This document shows, piece by piece, positions 6,240-9,987 of a stretch of DNA of 9,987 nucleotides. The DNA lies in the NCBI GenBank assembly GCA_013041995.1, contig JABDRA010000145.1, positions 1 through 9,987 of the forward strand, in the 5' to 3' direction. The position numbers and the translations under genes are program-made. Under the pieces are notes generated by a model. It was given only the letters and a program-made list of their open reading frames with translations. It was not told the origin of the DNA and searched no databases. Within the stretch, counting starts at the first letter, position 1; each line of letters starts with the position of its first letter. This DNA is from Anderseniella sp. GTDB taxonomy: Bacteria; Pseudomonadota; Alphaproteobacteria; Rhizobiales; Aestuariivirgaceae.

Positions 6240-6923
6240 TCACGATTTCAGTTTAACGTCGTTTTGCGGCACTGCAATGGCCGTTTCATCAACCTTCAGT
6301 TGTGACAGATCCCCGTCCGCCGGTTCAGCTTCGGTCATCCGAGCATTGTCTGCCTGCTCATCCTCCACCGCTGACGCAGGATCCTCGCCGTCAAACTCCG
6401 GCAGATCACCTTCGCCTGCACCTTGTTCGTCATCGTCATCGCCGATCACCTCCGCAAGTTTTTCGGCCACCTCTTCCAATGCCGCATATCCCCTGCCCGG
6501 CACATAACTCGACACGACCTTGCCAGCCTGCATGGCTGCATCGGTGTAATCCAGGTCATAATCATTGAGACCATCAAGCACCGCAAGCGCCGGATTTGTT
6601 GTCCACAGCTTGCGCAAGGCGCGCTGGCGCAACGGGCCCGGCACCCACGACTTCATGAAGATGGTGAAATCATTGTCATAGGTAAGCGTGTCGATATCGA
6701 TAGCTTCCAGTTCCTCGATCCAGCGCTGGCGCGTCTCATCGTCCGGAGGTACGTCACGGGTATCTTCGTTGATGGCAGGTAGTTGACCATCAGTTACCGT
6801 CGCCGGGTTGTTGCCATCCGGATCAGGTTGTGGTGCCAGTGCAGTTTCGCGCTCTTCCATCTCGCGAACATCCGCCTTGCGCTTTGCCCAGCGCGACAGG
6901 AAACCGTCTTCACGCGAGTTCAA
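6240..6923 (-). CDS. DUF3306 protein, formate dehydrogenase-associated
   Basis: A 227-residue soluble protein of the DUF3306 family, known from proteobacterial formate dehydrogenase loci; its biochemical role is not established. Family features are the N-terminal FLSRWAKRKA, then DIDTLTYDNDFTIFMK, the basic RQRALRKLW, and NPALAVLDGLNDYDLDYTD. The remaining C-terminal third is acidic and low-complexity (DDDDEQGAGEGD) and probably disordered. The frame stays open upstream to 7082, but that part overlaps DUF3305 and lacks family sequence. The likely start is a TTG at 6921-6923, whose last bases overlap the DUF3305 TGA, with GGAAGGAG (6931-6938) ideally spaced 7 nt away. An ATG-only start would fall inside the conserved part. 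Overlap with DUF3305 implies coupled translation. Confidence 0.87.
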   Translation of the reverse strand: MNSREDGFLSRWAKRKADVREMEERETALAPQPDPDGNNPATVTDGQLPAINEDTRDVPPDDETRQRWIEELEAIDIDTLTYDNDFTIFMKSWVPGPLRQRALRKLWTTNPALAVLDGLNDYDLDYTDAAMQAGKVVSSYVPGRGYAALEEVAEKLAEVIGDDDDEQGAGEGDLPEFDGEDPASAVEDEQADNARMTEAEPADGDLSQLKVDETAIAVPQNDVKLKS

Positions 6924-7501
6924 TGCAGTTCTCCTTCCGGTTTGCCGGACGCCAGCATGCGGCGGCGAAGTTCCAGCAGGCTCTCCTGACCGAACTTGTA
7001 CTCCTCGGTGTCGAGCTTGTCGCGGCGGCGCTTCTTGAAGGTGCTGTCCTTGTAATGCAGCGCCACAAACGCCTCCAGCCATTCGCGCACATCGTCCTGC
7101 ATCACCAGCTTGCCGATCAATGCATCATCACCGGACATATATTCTTCAGCCTCGTAGGAACTCATGGTGACAAGGTGGGTCTTCCAGATCAGGCCGTCGG
7201 CAACCGGGTCATCCAGTTCATGTGCTACCGTATACACAGATGGCTGCGGCGAGGTCAGATTATAGACATAGGCATCCAGGTCGGTTCTGTGCAGATCAAG
7301 CCGTGACGGTTCGCCGAGCCAGCGGACCGCCTGGTCACTACGTTCCAGCAGGCGTGGCGCAGAATTGATATCGGCGTCTGCCACCGGCATCATGCCGCGA
7401 ACCGACCATTCCCAGTCCAGCCACGGATGCGAGGACGCCATGCGCTCATATACAAGCGACAGATGAATACTGTTACCTTCAGACAATGCCGTCTCCCACA
7501 T
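6920..7501 (-). CDS. DUF3305 protein, formate dehydrogenase-associated
   Basis: A soluble protein of about 193 residues of the DUF3305 family, the usual partner of DUF3306 in formate dehydrogenase loci. Recognisable features are the short N-terminal strand ending LVYERM, then HPWLDWEWSVRGMMP, the LDLHRTDLDAYVYNL region, and VREWLEAFVALHY with a basic FKKRRRDK. No Cys cluster or TM segment is present. The start is uncertain. ATG at 7501 is preferred because family members begin about a dozen residues before the first conserved strand. ATG at 7528 or GTG at 7531 would add about ten residues (CYAVQKSA), and none of the three has a good Shine-Dalgarno. The gene is divergent from the Fe-S protein gene and overlaps DUF3306 at its end. 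Confidence 0.85.
   Translation of the reverse strand: MWETALSEGNSIHLSLVYERMASSHPWLDWEWSVRGMMPVADADINSAPRLLERSDQAVRWLGEPSRLDLHRTDLDAYVYNLTSPQPSVYTVAHELDDPVADGLIWKTHLVTMSSYEAEEYMSGDDALIGKLVMQDDVREWLEAFVALHYKDSTFKKRRRDKLDTEEYKFGQESLLELRRRMLASGKPEGELH
6931..6938 (-). promoter_or_regulatory. Strong Shine-Dalgarno deciding a TTG start
   Basis: On the - strand this reads GGAAGGAG, a near-perfect anti-16S match, 7 nt before the TTG at 6921-6923. It lies inside the last codons of the DUF3305 gene and is the reason for choosing the TTG start of DUF3306. Confidence 0.8.
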
Positions 7502-7619
7502 GGCGGATTTTTGTACTGCATAGCACATCACAGATAGGCTACATCACATCATACCACATTGCGAAACGGGCACGATCGCATGGTATTTGTTTTATTCCGC
7601 CCATCTTTAAGGCCAGGCC
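7502..7619. promoter_or_regulatory. Divergent promoter region, DUF3305 / Fe-S protein
   Basis: The gap between two divergent genes must carry promoters for both. On the + strand a weak candidate is TTGCGA (7559-7564), 17 nt, then GGTATT (7582-7587). AAGG (7609-7612) is a modest Shine-Dalgarno for the ATG at 7620. No FNR box (TTGAT-N4-ATCAA) or sigma-54 (GG-N10-GC) site was found that I would trust. Confidence 0.4.
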
Positions 7620-9680
7620 ATGAAACTGAACGGCTATGAAACCCTGATCTGCAACTGCGAGCGCACCATGACGCTCGACGGCAAAAAGATATGCAAGGCA
7701 GCCGGTGGCGATGATGAGCCCGATGTCTTCAACACTCTGTGCCGCGCCGAGGTCAGCAAGTTTGGTGATGCCCTGTCGGGCAATGCCAAGGTGCTGGTGG
7801 CCTGCACTCAGGAAGCGCCATTGTTTACCGAGCTTGCCGAAGAGCAGAAGTTTGAAGGCGAGTTGAGGTTCGCAAACATCCGCGAGCGCGCCGGGTGGAG
7901 TACGGACAAAGCGGCAAACTCCGCCAAAATCGCAGCGCTTCTGGCAGATGCAGCGCATGCCAGCGAACCGGCCGGATCGATCAGCGTAACCTCCAGCGGG
8001 CAATGCCTGGTCTATGGTGCCGGTCAACAGGCGCTTGATGCAGCGCGCAAGCTGAACGAGCGTATTCCAACCACCCTGCTGTTGAGTGATGTCGGTGATG
8101 TCATTCCGCCGGTCAGTGCAGATGTCGCCTTGTTCAAGGGCAAGATCACCAAGGCGGCCGGCCATCTCGGCGCCTTCGAAATTGTGGTCGATGACTATGC
8201 GCCATTGATGCCGTCGGCGAAACAATCGGCAGATTTCGTCATGCCACGTGATGGCGCTTCATCGACCTGTGCGCTGATTCTGGATTTATCGGACGGACCT
8301 TCGCTGTTCACCGGCGGCCATCTGCGTGATGGCTACAAGAAAGTCGACGCCGGGGATCCGGCCCGCGTGATGGAAGCCATGTTAGAGCTGGCCGATATGG
8401 CCGGTGAGTTCGAAAAACCGCTCTATGTGCACTATGATTCGAGCATTTGCGCCCATTCACGCAGTTTGAAAACCGGTTGCACCAGGTGCCTGGATGTCTG
8501 TCCGGCAGGCGCCATTGCATCGATTGGCGACATGGTCGAGTTTGATCCGGTCATCTGTGGTGGCTGCGGGTCGTGCTCGGCCGTGTGCCCGACCGGTGCG
8601 GCATCCTATGCCATGCCGCGACGGGCCGACCTGATCGGTCGCATTGATACGCTGGTCTCAACCTATCTAAGCGCCGGCGGCAAGACGCCGGAAGTGCTGG
8701 TGCACGACAACAGCTTCGGCCTCGAACTGATCGCCATGAGCGCCCGCTTTGGCCGCGGCCTGCCCGCCCACGTGCTGCCGCTGGGGGTCAATGAAATTAC
8801 CCAGGTCGGCCATGACGGCCTGCTGGCCATGATGGCGGCAGGTGTTTCGCGCATCCACCTGATCGCAAATCCGGCCAAGGCGGAAGAATTATCCGGCTGT
8901 GAGGCGCAGATCGAGCTGACCAACGCCCTCGCGGATGGCCTGGGATATGAGAGTGCCATCAACCTGATCTGCGAGGCGGACCCGGACGCGCTGGAGGCAA
9001 CCGTTTGGGCAGACAAACCCCTACCCGCCCTAAAGGCCCACGCCATATCCGGTGTCGGCTCAAAGCGCGATGTCACCCGCACCATGCTGGGCCTGCTGAA
9101 CGGCAGTGCGCCGGCGCCCAACGACATCATTGCCCTGCCCGAGGCAGCCCCTTATGGCCAGATCATCGTCAGCACGGAAACCTGCACCATGTGCCAGGCC
9201 TGTGTCGGGGCCTGTCCGGTCAACGCCATCGCCGACAGCCCGGACAAGCCACAACTGAGTTTCACCGAGGCAGCCTGCGTGCAGTGCGGCTTGTGCAGAA
9301 CAACATGCCCGGAGGGCGCCATCACACTTGAGCCGCGCTACAATTTCGCCGCATCGGCCCTGTCGCCGGTCATCCTGAATGAAGAAGAGCCTTTCGCCTG
9401 TGTTTCCTGCGGCAAGGAATTCGGCACCAAGAGCACCATCGAGAAAATCTCCGCGCAACTGGCCGGAAAGCACTCAATGTTTGCCGACTCTGAAGCCTCG
9501 AAACTGATCCAGATGTGTGACAACTGCCGCATCGAACATCAGGCCAATTCCAGCAATGATCCGTTCAGCGCAGGCTCGCGCCCGGCTATTCGCAGGACCG
9601 AAGACTACATTGAAGCCGAGAGAAAAACTGCTGCCGGAGAACCATTGAGTGCCGATGATTTCCTGATGGACGATGATTGA
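7620..9680 (+). CDS. Multi-cluster 4Fe-4S protein of formate dehydrogenase loci
   Basis: A 686-residue cytosolic ferredoxin-like protein, the usual companion of DUF3305/DUF3306 and thought to serve formate dehydrogenase maturation or electron transfer. The N-terminal domain (1-270) has CNC at 11-13 and further Cys at 26, 41 and 61. The first ferredoxin pair is C277-x9-C287-x2-C290-x3-C294-P, with the family-typical CAHSRS and GCTRC, then C313-x2-C316-x2-C319-x3-C323-P. A middle alpha/beta domain (about 335-510) follows. The second pair is C522-x2-C525-x2-C528-x3-C532-P and C553-x2-C556-x2-C559-x3-C563-P. Together these could hold four [4Fe-4S] clusters. A C-terminal part adds CVSC (594-597) and CDNC (633-636), possibly a zinc or Fe-S site, then an acidic tail. 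There is no Tat or Sec signal. The start at 7620 has AAGG upstream. Catalytic formate dehydrogenase subunits are not in the window. Confidence 0.9.
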   Translation: MKLNGYETLICNCERTMTLDGKKICKAAGGDDEPDVFNTLCRAEVSKFGDALSGNAKVLVACTQEAPLFTELAEEQKFEGELRFANIRERAGWSTDKAANSAKIAALLADAAHASEPAGSISVTSSGQCLVYGAGQQALDAARKLNERIPTTLLLSDVGDVIPPVSADVALFKGKITKAAGHLGAFEIVVDDYAPLMPSAKQSADFVMPRDGASSTCALILDLSDGPSLFTGGHLRDGYKKVDAGDPARVMEAMLELADMAGEFEKPLYVHYDSSICAHSRSLKTGCTRCLDVCPAGAIASIGDMVEFDPVICGGCGSCSAVCPTGAASYAMPRRADLIGRIDTLVSTYLSAGGKTPEVLVHDNSFGLELIAMSARFGRGLPAHVLPLGVNEITQVGHDGLLAMMAAGVSRIHLIANPAKAEELSGCEAQIELTNALADGLGYESAINLICEADPDALEATVWADKPLPALKAHAISGVGSKRDVTRTMLGLLNGSAPAPNDIIALPEAAPYGQIIVSTETCTMCQACVGACPVNAIADSPDKPQLSFTEAACVQCGLCRTTCPEGAITLEPRYNFAASALSPVILNEEEPFACVSCGKEFGTKSTIEKISAQLAGKHSMFADSEASKLIQMCDNCRIEHQANSSNDPFSAGSRPAIRRTEDYIEAERKTAAGEPLSADDFLMDDD

Positions 9681-9866
9681 AGTTGGGTGTTGTTGGTCGA
9701 ACAGCCCGTCCAGGCACTCCGTGTATTGTTTTTTTCCGCTCACGCAAGCAGCCTTCGGCTGCGCTCCGCTAGGGCGCACTTCGTGCGGCGGCCAGTCGGC
9801 CTTGCCTCGCCGCTTCGCGCCTCGGAGGGGAGTTCATCATTTTCGTCATCCCCGTGGAAACGGGAA
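9681..9866. repeat. GC-rich intergenic stem-loops and a REP-like palindrome
   Basis: No gene is supported here. A T-run (9729-9735) precedes a chain of short hairpins: GCAGCC/GGCTGC (9748-9762), CGCAC/GTGCG (9775-9787) and GGCC/GGCC (9790-9801). Then CCCGT-GGAA-ACGGG (9851-9864) sits in GTCATCCCCGTGG, typical of the abundant GTCATCCCC palindromes of alphaproteobacterial spacers. The right half of that palindrome stops at CGGGA, just where the IS30-like end begins. Hairpins 9748-9801 could also end the transcript of the Fe-S gene. Confidence 0.6.
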
Positions 9867-9987
9867 GGTGGAGTCACGTTTGAAGTGCAACACGGTTGAA
9901 CATCTGATTGAAGACCTCGTTTGGGGTTTTGTAGTTGAGGCACTTTCTTGGCGCATTGTTGTACCTGTCTGTGATGAACTGCAACTG
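9867..9987 (-). mobile_element. IS30-family insertion sequence (one end, partial)
   Basis: The element runs off the window. Its inner end carries the transposase C-terminus on the - strand. The likely boundary is at about 9867, where GGTGGAGTCACGTTTGAAG begins, overlapping the transposase stop. Terminal repeats that reach into the end of the transposase gene, with TTGCA...TGA-type sequence, are usual for IS30 relatives. The other end and the target duplication are outside the window, so the boundary is approximate. Confidence 0.75.
9874..9987 (-). CDS. IS30-family transposase, C-terminal fragment
   Basis: The - strand frame is open from the window edge to a TGA at 9874-9876 and encodes 37 residues: RYNNAPRKCLNYKTPNEVF (about residues 8-26 of the fragment), then a short segment ending VALQT. 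The pattern Y-N-x-R/P-R-K-x-L-x-Y-x-T-P-x-E-V-F is the hallmark C-terminal end of IS30 DDE transposases, just after the catalytic glutamate helix. The catalytic DDE residues lie outside the window. Whether the gene is intact cannot be judged. Confidence 0.88.
   Translation of the reverse strand, partial: QLQFITDRYNNAPRKCLNYKTPNEVFNQMFNRVALQT

Noticed and set aside
6924..7082. Upstream extension of the DUF3306 frame
   Set aside because: It overlaps the conserved end of DUF3305, reads as Arg/Gln-rich shadow sequence, and the strong Shine-Dalgarno points to the TTG at 6923.
7539..8225. 228-codon - strand frame over the start of the Fe-S protein
   Set aside because: It is antisense to the conserved N-terminal domain and covers the divergent promoter region; no known motif.
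9474..9779. - strand frame of 101 codons across the end of the Fe-S gene
   Set aside because: It is antisense to coding sequence and crosses the hairpin-rich spacer, with no ribosome site or family resemblance.

Overview
The window looks like chromosomal DNA of an alphaproteobacterium, quite possibly of the Hyphomicrobiales (Rhizobiales). The reasons are the protein families present, the GC-rich coding style, and palindromic intergenic repeats of the kind common in that group. This placement is inferred from gene content, not from a marker gene. There is no rRNA, tRNA or CRISPR array, and no phage genes were seen.

Layout, left to right. (1) 1-87 is the 3' tail of an unidentified + strand gene. 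It converges on a - strand pair: a cytosolic M20-family dipeptidase (605-1993) followed 16 nt later by a very small K+ channel-like membrane protein (178-588). (2) 1994-2091 is a divergent promoter region. From it the + strand carries a DASS/SLC13-type anion transporter (2092-3633) and, 10 nt later, a tandem-domain universal stress protein (3644-4654). (3) A near-perfect hairpin with A and T flanks (4731-4760) separates this operon from a convergent - strand gene (4791-5951). That gene encodes a two-TM protein with a long disordered Ala/Thr/Asp/Glu-rich tail containing 21-bp tandem repeats. (4) 5952-6239 is non-coding and holds two large adjacent palindromes (6001-6103) resembling a mobile or dispersed intergenic repeat. 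(5) 6240-9680 is a formate-dehydrogenase-type accessory module. DUF3305 and DUF3306 genes overlap on the - strand, and a 686-residue protein with four [4Fe-4S] motifs runs divergently on the + strand. (6) 9681-9866 is a GC-rich run of short stem-loops ending in a REP-like palindrome. That palindrome breaks off where an IS30-family element begins; the transposase C-terminus lies at 9874-9987 on the - strand and runs off the window.

How the genes may work together. The ferredoxin-like protein plus DUF3305/DUF3306 is a set known from loci of periplasmic or membrane-associated formate dehydrogenases. The catalytic subunits, a TorD-type chaperone and FdhD are not in the window. If they exist, they are expected beyond the IS30 element or elsewhere. 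The transporter and Usp pair looks translationally coupled and may link anion uptake to stress or energy state. The dipeptidase and channel pair is an operon with no obvious shared pathway.

No wholly new system is evident. The best leads are the transporter whose first SNT substrate/Na+ motif is replaced by GEHT, the dual-palindrome element, the repeat-bearing membrane protein, and the IS30 insertion into a REP-like palindrome beside the formate dehydrogenase accessory genes.
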